Positions 8,464 to 16,721 of a stretch of DNA of 64,000 nucleotides are shown piece by piece (position 1 is the stretch's first letter; the number at the start of each line of letters is the position of its first letter). Below the pieces are notes generated by a model, which saw nothing but the letters and a program-made list of their open reading frames with translations, was not told the DNA's origin and made no database searches. The stretch is from Paenibacillus arenosi (GTDB lineage: Bacteria > Bacillota > Bacilli > Paenibacillales > Paenibacillaceae), in contig NZ_JACYTN010000018.1 in NCBI RefSeq assembly GCF_014841135.1, forward strand, positions 41,576 through 105,575. Direction: 5' to 3'. The translations under genes and the position numbers were made by a program.

Positions 8464-11400
8464 ATGGAACAGCACATTCCACAACCGAAATCGTTTGGGC
8501 CATTAGGCAACCTGCCACAATTGGATCTGGAAGCACCCGTACAGTCATTAATGCGACTGGCCGAGGAATTAGGTCCTATATTCCGCTTGGAATTACCAGG
8601 GGGAAGAAAAGAATTATACATATCTGGTCATGAGTTGGTTGAGGATGCTTGTGATGAGACACGATTTGATAAAAGAGTGTGGGCTCCGCTGCAAAAAGTA
8701 AGAGCGTTTACGGGAGATGGTTTGTTTACAAGTGCGACGACAGAATCGAATTGGCAAAAAGCTCATAATATTTTGCTGCCAAGCTTTAGTCAAATGGCGA
8801 TGCGCGGTTATCATGAGATGATGGTGGACATTGCTGTTCAGTTGATTCAAAAATGGCTGCGGCTCAATCCCGATGAGAGTGTAGATGTTGCTGAAGATAT
8901 GACGCGGCTTACGCTGGATACGATCGGGTTATGCGGGTTTGATTATCGTTTCAATAGCTTTTATCGGGAACAGTCACATCCTTTTATTACGAGTATGACT
9001 CGCGCATTGGATGAAGCAATGGGCCAGCTACAGCGTCTAAATATCCAGCAGAAGTTGATGGTCGTTACGAAGCGTCAATTTCAACATGATATACAAGCCA
9101 TGTACACGCTAGTGGACAAAATTATTGCAGAGCGTAAAGCACAGGGACAGGCTAGTGGAAATGACCTGCTTGCTCACATGTTGAATGGTCGAGATCCTGA
9201 GACAGGCGAACGACTGGATGATGAAAACATTCGATTTCAAATTATTACGTTTCTCATTGCAGGACACGAGACGACAAGTGGATTATTATCCTTTGCCCTA
9301 TATTATTTACTGAAAAATCCAGATAAGCTGCAAAAAGCATATGAAGAAGTTGACCGAGTATTGGTCGATGCGGTCCCAACCTATACCCAAGTACGTGAGC
9401 TTTCTTACATACGCATGATTCTGAATGAATCATTACGTTTATGGCCAACAGCCCCGGCGTTTGCTCTATATGCGAAAGAAGATACGATGCTGGCAGGTAA
9501 GTATTCGATGAAAAAAGGAGATAGCGTCAACGTTTTAGTTCCCATCGTTCATCGGGATACGGATGTATGGGGAGAGGATGTCGAGACTTTCCGCCCAGAG
9601 AGGTTTGAGGATATTAGCAAAGTACCGCATCATGCATTTAAGCCATTTGGAAATGGGCAACGAGCATGTATCGGACAGCAGTTTGCAATGCAAGAGGCCG
9701 TGCTTGTTTTGGGCATGGTGTTGAAACATTTTGAGATTATGGACCATACCAATTATCAGTTGAAAGTAAAAGAATCACTGACATTGAAGCCAGATGGCTT
9801 TACGATGCGGGTCCAATCTCGATCTAATCAAGGATTTACGATTGCAGCAGCTGGGGATTCTCCTGAAGAAAATCGTACAGGCGCAGCGATATCGAAGACC
9901 AACAACCGAGTTGAGGGCCACAACACGCCTTTGCTTGTTTTATATGGATCGAATCTGGGTACAGCCGAAGGAATTGCACGAGAACTAGCAGATATGGCGC
10001 GCAATCAAGGTTTCCGCACGGAAGTGGCACCTTTAAATAACTGGGCTGGCAAACTGCCTAAGGAAGGTGCTGTATTTATCGTTTCAGCTTCCTATAACGG
10101 CAAGCCGCCGAGTAATGCGAGTGAGTTTGTGAAATGGCTTCAGGAAGCTGAAGCGTCCGAATGCGAAGGTGTACGATATGTGGTATTTGGCTGTGGTGAT
10201 CATAACTGGGCGAGCACCTATCAAGAAGTACCGCGACTTATCGATGAACAGCTAGCTGTAAAAGGAGCAACTCGCCTTACTTTGCTTGGTGAAGGGGATG
10301 CAAGCGGTGACTTTGAAATCCAAGTCGAAACTTGGCGGGAGCACATGTGGCAGGATGTCATGTCTGCTCTAGGACTGCAATTAAATGAGGAAACAGCCAA
10401 GGAAACGAACAATCTCACCGTTCAGTTCGTTAGCGGTATTGTTGGCACACCACTCGCAGAATCATATGAAGCTTTCCATGCAAAGATCGTGAATAACCGC
10501 GAACTGCAAAGTCCAGACAGCGGTCGGAGTACTCGACATATTGAAATCTCACTTCCAGAGGGAGTTACTTATAGGGAAGGGGATCATATTGGGGTGCTAC
10601 CTATAAATCGCAAAGAATTAGTGCTGCGAGTATTGCGCCGTTTTAAGCTGGAAGCTACGGATCATCTCATTCTGCGTGCAACAGGAAGAAGTGCTGCACA
10701 TCTGCCGCTAGAGAGGCCGGTAAGTTTGCTTGATCTGCTAAGCCATAGTGTTGAATTACAGGAGGCCGCTACACGTGCCCAACTGCGCGAACTTGCTTCT
10801 TCTACTGTATGTCCGCCGCACCGCCGAGAGTTGGAAGTTCTATTGGAGGAAGAGGCGTATAAGAAACAAATTAAGCAGAAGCGAGTAACGATGTTAGATC
10901 TGTTGGAGCGTTATGAAGCTTGTGAAATGGCATTTGATCGATTTCTCGAGCTGCTGCCGCCACTTAAGGCGAGATATTACTCGATTTCTAGCTCACCGCG
11001 CGTGGATGCCGAGCAGGCGAGTATAACGGTCGGTGTTGTTCGTGCACCAGCATGGAGCGGGCAAGGTGAGTACAAAGGAGTTGCGTCGAATTATTTGGCG
11101 GAGCGTCAGGAAGGGGATTCGATTGTTATTTTCGTACGAACACCTGAAAGTGAATTCCAATTGCCGAAATGTACCGAAACACCCATTATTATGGTTGGCC
11201 CTGGTACTGGTTTGGCTCCTTTCCGTGGATTTCTGCAAGCACGGAGCGCGCTCAAGAAAGAAGGACATCCGTTGGGGCCTGCTCATTTGTACTTCGGCTG
11301 CCGCAGTGAGAGCGACTTTATTTACGAGGATGAACTAAAACAATATGAGCAAGACGGAATGGTTACTCTTCATACCGCGATGTCGCGTAAAGAAGGCGAG

Positions 11401-11640
11401 CCGAAGACATATGTTCAGCATCTTATGGCTCGTGATGCAGAGCAGTTGATCCGTATTCTTGATGAGGGCGGGCATCTCTATATTTGTGGAGACGGCAGTA
11501 AGATGGCACCTGATGTAGAGGCGACGCTGCAGCGTGCATGGGAGGAAGTGCATGGAGAGAATGATCGTGAGTCGGCGGCTTGGCTGGAAAAATTACTGGA
11601 CGAAGGACGCTATGCCAAGGATGTATGGTCGGGAATTTAG
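8464..11640 (+). CDS. CYP102-type cytochrome P450 / NADPH reductase fusion (copy 1)
   Basis: A self-sufficient fatty-acid monooxygenase of the P450 BM3 type, 1058 residues against 1049 for BM3. The heme domain (~1-455) has AGHETTSG in helix I, ESLRL in helix K and heme ligand Cys402 in [10 protein letters not shown]. The FMN domain (~480-630) starts with [11 protein letters not shown]. The FAD/NADPH domain (~660-1058) has [10 protein letters not shown] and [12 protein letters not shown]. Arg48 and Tyr52 align with BM3 Arg47 and Tyr51, which hold the fatty-acid carboxylate, though one residue is inserted before Arg48. The Phe87 equivalent is kept, while Trp90 is Ala. It hydroxylates substrates near the omega end, by family knowledge. 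No adjacent regulator is present. It is paralogous to the enzyme at 60419-63622. Confidence 0.96.
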   Translation: MEQHIPQPKSFGPLGNLPQLDLEAPVQSLMRLAEELGPIFRLELPGGRKELYISGHELVEDACDETRFDKRVWAPLQKVRAFTGDGLFTSATTESNWQKAHNILLPSFSQMAMRGYHEMMVDIAVQLIQKWLRLNPDESVDVAEDMTRLTLDTIGLCGFDYRFNSFYREQSHPFITSMTRALDEAMGQLQRLNIQQKLMVVTKRQFQHDIQAMYTLVDKIIAERKAQGQASGNDLLAHMLNGRDPETGERLDDENIRFQIITFLIAGHETTSGLLSFALYYLLKNPDKLQKAYEEVDRVLVDAVPTYTQVRELSYIRMILNESLRLWPTAPAFALYAKEDTMLAGKYSMKKGDSVNVLVPIVHRDTDVWGEDVETFRPERFEDISKVPHHAFKPFGNGQRACIGQQFAMQEAVLVLGMVLKHFEIMDHTNYQLKVKESLTLKPDGFTMRVQSRSNQGFTIAAAGDSPEENRTGAAISKTNNRVEGHNTPLLVLYGSNLGTAEGIARELADMARNQGFRTEVAPLNNWAGKLPKEGAVFIVSASYNGKPPSNASEFVKWLQEAEASECEGVRYVVFGCGDHNWASTYQEVPRLIDEQLAVKGATRLTLLGEGDASGDFEIQVETWREHMWQDVMSALGLQLNEETAKETNNLTVQFVSGIVGTPLAESYEAFHAKIVNNRELQSPDSGRSTRHIEISLPEGVTYREGDHIGVLPINRKELVLRVLRRFKLEATDHLILRATGRSAAHLPLERPVSLLDLLSHSVELQEAATRAQLRELASSTVCPPHRRELEVLLEEEAYKKQIKQKRVTMLDLLERYEACEMAFDRFLELLPPLKARYYSISSSPRVDAEQASITVGVVRAPAWSGQGEYKGVASNYLAERQEGDSIVIFVRTPESEFQLPKCTETPIIMVGPGTGLAPFRGFLQARSALKKEGHPLGPAHLYFGCRSESDFIYEDELKQYEQDGMVTLHTAMSRKEGEPKTYVQHLMARDAEQLIRILDEGGHLYICGDGSKMAPDVEATLQRAWEEVHGENDRESAAWLEKLLDEGRYAKDVWSGI

Positions 11641-11675
11641 GTGATACAAGAGATGTCATCGTAAGGTTGATTAGT

Positions 11676-11713
11676 AAGCACCTTTCCATCTGCGTTGTGG
11701 AGGGTGCTTTTTA
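11676..11713 (+). terminator. Intrinsic terminator after CYP102 copy 1
   Basis: The arms AAGCACC and GGTGCTT are followed by TTTT, 36 bases after the stop codon. Confidence 0.75.
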
Positions 11714-11817
11714 AACGTTCATTATTGGTTACACGCACTTATTTATGGATAATCCTGTTCATATTGGTCAACAGTAAGAAATGAAGTTTGACGATACGAA
11801 CAGGAGGTTTTTAAGCG

Positions 11818-12681
11818 ATGCCCGGTGAATTAGAAATACTGATACGCACACTATCGGCTGTTGTCATTTTGTTTTTAATGACAAAGTTGCTAGGCAAAAG
11901 GCAAATTTCTCAGCTGTCCTTATTTGAATACATAACAGGGATTACGATTGGTAACTTAGCAGCATACATCTCCTTAGATTTAGATGCTCAGTGGTATTAC
12001 GGACTTATTTCTATAGTGGTGTGGGTAGGAATATCCCTACTTGTTGACTTACTCCAGCTAAAGAGCAAATCAGCAAGAGACTTTATCGATACGAAGACCA
12101 CGGTTCTTATTCAAGAAGGGAAAGTATTGGAGCATAATTTGCGCAAAGAGCGAATAACAGCCGATGAGCTCATGCAGCAGCTTCGCAAAAATAATGCCTT
12201 TAGTCTAGCTGATGTGGAATTTGCGAGTATCGAGCCAAGTGGGGAGATTAACGTACTCCTTACAAAAGAGAATCAGCCACTGACGGCCAAAGATTTAGGG
12301 CTATCGATCCAAAATGAACATGTGCCACAGATTGTTATTATGGATGGAGAAATATTGGACAAGCCACTTAAAGAAATGGGATTGGATCGCAACTGGCTTA
12401 CAAAGAAGCTGGAGGAATACAACGTCAAACAAGATGAAATTTATATTGCGCAAGTGGATTCTAAGCAAGAGATGTATGTAGATCTGTACGCTGATCATAT
12501 TAACGTAAACAAGAAAATAACATCTCCTCCTTCTGAATTACTCGCCTTATTGAAGAGATGTGAGGCTGATTTGAAGTTGTATGCGGACAAAACGAAAGAC
12601 AAGGAGATTAAACAGCTTCATGAACGCTTCTCCACGGACTTGGAAAATGTACTATCTGAGATGAACCCTATGGCAAAGTAA
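11818..12681 (+). CDS. DUF421 membrane protein, YetF family
   Basis: A 287-residue protein of the YetF/YrbG family. Two or three membrane helices occupy residues ~5-80, with the family signature TKLLGKRQISQLSLFEYITG starting near residue 22. A soluble C-terminal part (~95-220) holds the usual beta-rich YetF domain, followed by a charged helical tail. ATG 11818 follows AGGAGG at a good distance. B. subtilis has several paralogues, and one member of the family (YetF) has been linked to spore/membrane functions, but the role here is not shown by the sequence. Confidence 0.85.
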   Translation: MPGELEILIRTLSAVVILFLMTKLLGKRQISQLSLFEYITGITIGNLAAYISLDLDAQWYYGLISIVVWVGISLLVDLLQLKSKSARDFIDTKTTVLIQEGKVLEHNLRKERITADELMQQLRKNNAFSLADVEFASIEPSGEINVLLTKENQPLTAKDLGLSIQNEHVPQIVIMDGEILDKPLKEMGLDRNWLTKKLEEYNVKQDEIYIAQVDSKQEMYVDLYADHINVNKKITSPPSELLALLKRCEADLKLYADKTKDKEIKQLHERFSTDLENVLSEMNPMAK

Positions 12682-12714
12682 GGGGAAGAATATCGAAATA
12701 TCGTGATGCATCTG

Positions 12715-12755
12715 TACCCCTGATCAATGGTTAAGCAATTGATTCAGGGGTATTT
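12715..12755. terminator. Stem-loop, probable terminator
   Basis: TACCCCTGA(T)CAAT pairs with ATTGA(T)TCAGGGGTA across a 9-base loop, followed by a short T-rich stretch. It lies about 35 bases after the YetF-like gene. Confidence 0.6.
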
Positions 12756-12948
12756 CATTGTAAAGGAGTCGTTTATCGTCTTCGGTACAATATGCTGCTA
12801 TATATTCGCTATATGCTTTAAATCGCTTTCATTCCTGTGACTCTCACTATCTATTTTTCACCGAATAGCAGACATGATATGATGTTAGTTATACATATTT
12901 TAAGCTATAGTCGTTTTATTTTATTTAGCATTTATAGGAGTGAAGCAA

Positions 12949-13611
12949 ATGGTTCTAAAAGAGAAAACAGCATTGCTTGTAGGCGCAACAGGATTAGTCG
13001 GTGGACATTTGCTGCAACTATTGCTCGAACAGCCAGCCTATCATAAAGTTAAAATTTTTACACGAAGAAATATACAGTTGGATCATCCCAAGCTAGAACA
13101 GATTGTGGTGGACTTTGATCATTTGGAGCGGTACATCGAACATTTCCAAGTAGATGATGTTTACTGCTGTCTTGGCACAACGATCAAGAAGGCAGGCTCG
13201 AAAGAAGCATTTCGTAAAGTGGATTTTGAGTATCCGCTAGCATTGGCAAAGATGGCGAAACAGTGTGGAGCGAGCAAGTATTTGATGGTTACCTCCATTG
13301 GTGCAGACTCGAATTCAGCCTTTTTCTACAATCAAGTAAAGGGTCAAGTGGAGAATGAAGTTAACCAATTAAATTTACCATCCGTTCATGTATTTCAACC
13401 TTCGCTATTGCTTGGGTCGCGGAGTGAATCACGACCTGGGGAAAGTGCAGCTATCATGGTAAGTCCGCTAATTAAGCTAATCGCACGTGGGAGCTGGAGC
13501 AAGTATAGACCGATTCAGGGGAAGGAAGTTGCTGCGGCCATGTACCGGATTGGTCAGAGTGAAGCACAAGGGATCCATGTGTATCATTATGAGCAAATGT
13601 TGGTCAAATAA
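12949..13611 (+). CDS. NAD(P)-binding oxidoreductase (YraR/HTATIP2-like)
   Basis: A 220-residue Rossmann-fold protein of the atypical SDR type. The dinucleotide motif GATGLVGGHLL is at ~10-20, VYCCLGTT at ~69-76, and YNQVKGQVE at ~125-133 supplies the usual Tyr/Lys pair. ATG 12949 is chosen because AGGAG at 12936-12940 lies eight bases upstream; the earlier in-frame GTG 12940 overlaps that site. The substrate is unknown. It stands alone, with a terminator behind it. Confidence 0.75.
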   Translation: MVLKEKTALLVGATGLVGGHLLQLLLEQPAYHKVKIFTRRNIQLDHPKLEQIVVDFDHLERYIEHFQVDDVYCCLGTTIKKAGSKEAFRKVDFEYPLALAKMAKQCGASKYLMVTSIGADSNSAFFYNQVKGQVENEVNQLNLPSVHVFQPSLLLGSRSESRPGESAAIMVSPLIKLIARGSWSKYRPIQGKEVAAAMYRIGQSEAQGIHVYHYEQMLVK

Positions 13612-13631
13612 GTGCTAATTACATATAGGGT

Positions 13632-13666
13632 AAGGCTTGTTCTATAACTGGAACAAGCTTTTTTTT
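13632..13666 (+). terminator. Intrinsic terminator
   Basis: GCTTGTTC and GAACAAGC are separated by an 8-base loop and followed by eight T. Confidence 0.88.
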
Positions 13667-13829
13667 GTTAAAAGAGAAGGGGAAGTTATCCAATGTTACC
13701 AATAGTAACAATTAATTAATAGTTATGAAACCATGTTGTCATTCATTTGCAGATCAAATTATATATATTCATATCCGGATTGAAAATCGGAGTGAAGAGG
13801 TTGTCACATTTGAGTATAGGGGAGAAACC

Positions 13830-14714
13830 ATGGGACAAATTCAACAAGGAAAGACTACACGCAAAAAGTACATGTTCATGCTGCTAATGGCATCTTCATT
13901 GGCGATGACAAATGGGTTAAGCACAGCTGCGCTTAACGACAATAAACAAAGAGAAACGAGTGCCAATGCAGCAGCGTTACAAACGAAAAACCAAGCTATT
14001 TCCAAAGCAAAGTCTGCAACGGTAGCTCCAGCTAAAGTCATAGCTAGCTTCTCCACCAAAATTGCACCTGGCCATGCTGGACGCACACATAACATTAAAT
14101 CAAGTACAAAAGCGCTGAATAACATCGTATTGCAACCGGGAGAATCATTAAACTACAGCGAAGTGGTTCAAAAGACGAAGAAATCATATGGCTTGAAAAA
14201 GGCACCAGTTATTATGAATGGCAAATTCGTTGAAGGATATGGGGGAGGTATTTGCCAGACATCATCAACCCTATACAATGCAGCTCTTCTCAGTGGGCTA
14301 GAAATTGTAGAGCGACGCAGTCATTCGCTACCCGTAGGCTACGTTGCACTAGGGCGAGATGCGACTTATGCAGATAATAGCGTAGAATTTACAATTCGAA
14401 ACCATACAGAAGCTGCTATTACGATCCAGACGAAAACGAACAATAGCAAAATTACCATCAGCATCCTTGGTCAAAAAGAAGAAGGGGTTACGTATGAAGT
14501 AAAAACGCGGGTACTGAAAAAAATACAGCCTAAGACGGTGTATAAGAGCAGCAGTATTTCACGTTCCAAACAAACAAAAACGATTCAAAAAGGAAAACCA
14601 GGCTATGTCGTGGAAACGAAGCGCATTAAGAAGAAAAATGGCGTGGTCGTTGCAGAGGAACTGATGACGAAGTCTAATTATCGCGTGCAACATACGATAA
14701 AAGGCAGACCGTAA
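13830..14714 (+). CDS. Exported VanW-family protein
   Basis: A 294-residue protein with a basic N-terminus and a hydrophobic stretch (YMFMLLMASSLAM, ~14-26), which reads as a signal peptide or anchor. The VanW domain follows at ~75-205, with LQPGESLNYSEVV and the hallmark GYGGGICQTSSTLYNAAL. The C-terminal ~85 residues are Lys-rich. VanW proteins occur beside vancomycin-resistance and cell-wall genes, and their activity is not established. ATG 13830 is chosen because AGGGGAG lies at 13818-13824; an earlier ATG at 13725 would put the signal peptide deep inside the protein. No van genes are nearby. Confidence 0.8.
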   Translation: MGQIQQGKTTRKKYMFMLLMASSLAMTNGLSTAALNDNKQRETSANAAALQTKNQAISKAKSATVAPAKVIASFSTKIAPGHAGRTHNIKSSTKALNNIVLQPGESLNYSEVVQKTKKSYGLKKAPVIMNGKFVEGYGGGICQTSSTLYNAALLSGLEIVERRSHSLPVGYVALGRDATYADNSVEFTIRNHTEAAITIQTKTNNSKITISILGQKEEGVTYEVKTRVLKKIQPKTVYKSSSISRSKQTKTIQKGKPGYVVETKRIKKKNGVVVAEELMTKSNYRVQHTIKGRP

Positions 14715-14778
14715 GCGGAATCACGTAATAGCGGCTGATGGTGTATCTTGTACAGCTGTCCGTATCCGCTAGGGTAGG

Positions 14779-14822
14779 GTTGTTTGCATGCGGCGCAACG
14801 TTTGCAAACAATCCTGTAGGCT
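14779..14822. other. Stem-loop between VanW gene and sulfotransferase
   Basis: GTTGTTTGCA and TGCAAACAA form a stem around ~24 bases. No T-run follows, so it is not a normal terminator. It may shape the leader of the next gene. Confidence 0.35.
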
Positions 14823-14923
14823 GCTATTTTATAACGACTATCGATAGTGATGTTGGTCTCATCTCCTGTTCGTACACGCTCGCATAGAATAACATATCGA
14901 GCTACAGGAAGGGAGCTAGCCGG

Positions 14924-15664
14924 GTGCGGAACACGCTGGATATTTTTATACACATTCCGAAGACAGGTGGAACCTCATTTAACAGAATCATACAAGATCA
15001 CTATAGTGCAAAACGAATTGCATTTCTGCATGATGACCCAGAATGGTCTCTTGAACGGTTAATTGAAAAATGCAGAGATAAAAATCAAAAAATTCAAATT
15101 ATATCCGGTCATTTACCATACGGTATTCATGAATGGATTGGCCGTCCTTATCGATATATTACAATTCTTCGTCATCCAGTTGAATTGGTTATTTCCTTAT
15201 ATGATTACATCAAAAGCAACCCTTTGCATCAATATTATCCTCTGGTCGTAGATAAAAGTTTGCATGAATTTATTTCAGAACAGCAATTCGATCTGTTTAC
15301 TAGCAATCTGCAATCCAAAATATTGGGGTTAGCAACGATATTTCCACATTTTCCAGCACTTCAAAATGAGGTGGCTGTGGAAGATGCGGTATTTCCTGAT
15401 CAAGCATGTGTCCAGCAGCATTTGAGACGGCATTTCGCGTGTATTGGTGTGATGGAAAAGTATAAGGAATGTTTGCAACCGATGCGTGATGCGCTCGGCT
15501 GGAAGAGGAGCCCTAAGTTATATCGGGAAAACTATAATACGAATCGGACTTCCTTGGACACCGTAGAGCGGGATACCATAGAGAAGATTACTCGCAAAAA
15601 TTCATTGGATATACAATTATATTCGATGGTAGTTGAGCGGTGGTATTCATCAAAAGGAAAATAA
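14924..15664 (+). CDS. Sulfotransferase family protein
   Basis: A 246-residue protein with the two PAPS-binding motifs of the sulfotransferase-2 family: IHIPKTGGTSFNRI near residues 7-20 for the 5'-phosphosulfate, and ITILRHPVELVISLYDY near 78-94 for the 3'-phosphate. It would move sulfate from PAPS to a carbohydrate or small acceptor in the cytoplasm. GTG 14924 follows AGGAAGGGAG nine bases upstream. Such genes are uncommon in Bacillales, and no sulfate-activation or polysaccharide gene is adjacent, so the acceptor is unknown. A terminator follows. Confidence 0.78.
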   Translation: MRNTLDIFIHIPKTGGTSFNRIIQDHYSAKRIAFLHDDPEWSLERLIEKCRDKNQKIQIISGHLPYGIHEWIGRPYRYITILRHPVELVISLYDYIKSNPLHQYYPLVVDKSLHEFISEQQFDLFTSNLQSKILGLATIFPHFPALQNEVAVEDAVFPDQACVQQHLRRHFACIGVMEKYKECLQPMRDALGWKRSPKLYRENYNTNRTSLDTVERDTIEKITRKNSLDIQLYSMVVERWYSSKGK

Positions 15665-15714
15665 TGAACGATTATATATAAGCAATAAGGTTTGTGTGAG
15701 GTGTCGGCGTCGTC

Positions 15715-15770
15715 GAATCCTCCCCATGTTAGATAGGATGTACGTTTACTGCTCGGGGAGGATTCTTTTA
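15715..15770. terminator. Bidirectional terminator
   Basis: A perfect 11-bp stem (GAATCCTCCCC) encloses ~29 bases, with T-rich DNA on the right. It lies between the sulfotransferase (plus) and the MerR-type gene (minus). Confidence 0.8.
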
Positions 15771-15810
15771 TTGTTACCTGCTTAAATTAATTAATTGTCT
15801 TATTAAATGA

Positions 15811-16515
15811 TTACTCCATCAGGTTCAGCTTTTTGCATAGACGATATAAATAATGAGTGCCTCGGAGCTGATCTTTGTTCATCTTATGTAGGTGCTGTAA
15901 CGAATCATAGGCGATCTTTCTCGCCTGCTCGATATTGTTATGATCCAGCCCTTGAAGCGCTTCTTTGATCGTATCTAATGAATATATTGCAGTTCGCAAG
16001 GAGCGAATTAACAAAACGCGTTTAATATGAGAACGATTATACCTACGATAACCATTTTGTGGATCGCGTTCTACCGTTATAAGTCCTTCTTGTTCCCAAT
16101 GTCGAAGTACAGAAGTAGGTATAGAGGTTTCTTCTGCAATTTCTCCGATTGTCATCCACTTCGTTCTACCTTTCGTATTCCATTCGTCCATTTCCAATTC
16201 ATCCAATAGTTGAATCGTCTTTTCAGCCATCAATTTGTCATGGTATAAGGATGCTTGACGCTCATTCACGATCCATAGCGCAGCATCCATTTCTTCTGCT
16301 TGCAGCTTTCTCATGACATCTGCTGTGAGCTGCATGCCGAATCCAGCAGACAAAGCCCGTATACATTCGAAATAAGCGACATGAACTTCTGTATACATCC
16401 GATAACCATTAGCTCCACGCTCGATTGGTGGAACGATGCCCCAATCTTCATAATGCCGTAAAGCGCTTGTACTAATATTTAGCTTTCTTGCGATATCGAT
16501 AGGTCTTAATTTCAT
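15811..16515 (-). CDS. Regulator with two MerR-type DNA-binding domains
   Basis: The 234-residue protein carries two winged-helix MerR heads in one chain. The first is at ~1-72 (IDIARKLNISTSALRHYEDWG) read as residues ~6-26, and the second at ~120-190 (IGEIAEETSIPTSVLRHWEQ near 122-141). Classical MerR dimers use two copies of one head, so this is a covalent double-head form. No cysteine cluster for metal sensing is seen (Cys near 51 and 225 only). It is divergent from a metal-type P-ATPase, but the ATPase promoter carries CadC-like repeats, so a link between the two is uncertain. Its start ATG lies close to AAAGAGGTG. Confidence 0.85.
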   Translation of the reverse strand: MKLRPIDIARKLNISTSALRHYEDWGIVPPIERGANGYRMYTEVHVAYFECIRALSAGFGMQLTADVMRKLQAEEMDAALWIVNERQASLYHDKLMAEKTIQLLDELEMDEWNTKGRTKWMTIGEIAEETSIPTSVLRHWEQEGLITVERDPQNGYRRYNRSHIKRVLLIRSLRTAIYSLDTIKEALQGLDHNNIEQARKIAYDSLQHLHKMNKDQLRGTHYLYRLCKKLNLME

Positions 16516-16581
16516 CCTACACCTCTTTGGACAAAGTTCTAAGTTGGTCGTCTGATCGTAAACCTAATGCCAAAGTTTTGT

Positions 16582-16660
16582 CAATCATTCAAATAATCGT
16601 TTGATTTTTGATATGTATTGCAGTAAGATACATATTAGAATAATCATTTGAATGTATTTA
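16582..16660 (+). promoter_or_regulatory. Promoter with nested inverted repeats upstream of the P-type ATPase
   Basis: A sigma-A-like promoter can be read: TTGATT at 16601-16606 and TAAGAT at 16624-16629, spacing 17. TCAAATAATCGTTTGA (16589-16604) closely resembles the CadC/CzrA operator core TCAAATAAATATTTGA. CATTCAAAT (16586-16594) is matched by ATTTGAATG (16646-16654). ATATGTAT (16611-16618) and ATACATAT (16628-16635) form a further dyad over the -10 box. This suggests control by an ArsR/SmtB-family metal sensor encoded elsewhere. Confidence 0.55.
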
Positions 16661-16721
16661 TGTGATTGTAATATGCGGATTATGTTCGCAGCATACTATA
16701 CAGGTTCCTTATAAGGAGTTG

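Noticed and set aside
13725..13829. Early start for the VanW protein
   Set aside because: It would place 35 hydrophilic residues before the signal peptide, and the good ribosome site lies at 13818-13824.
16662..16721. Early GTG start for the metal ATPase (adds CGLC)
   Set aside because: No ribosome site precedes it and it lies just behind the promoter, whereas AAGGAG at 16713-16718 serves a later start. The extra Cys pair is tempting but unsupported.
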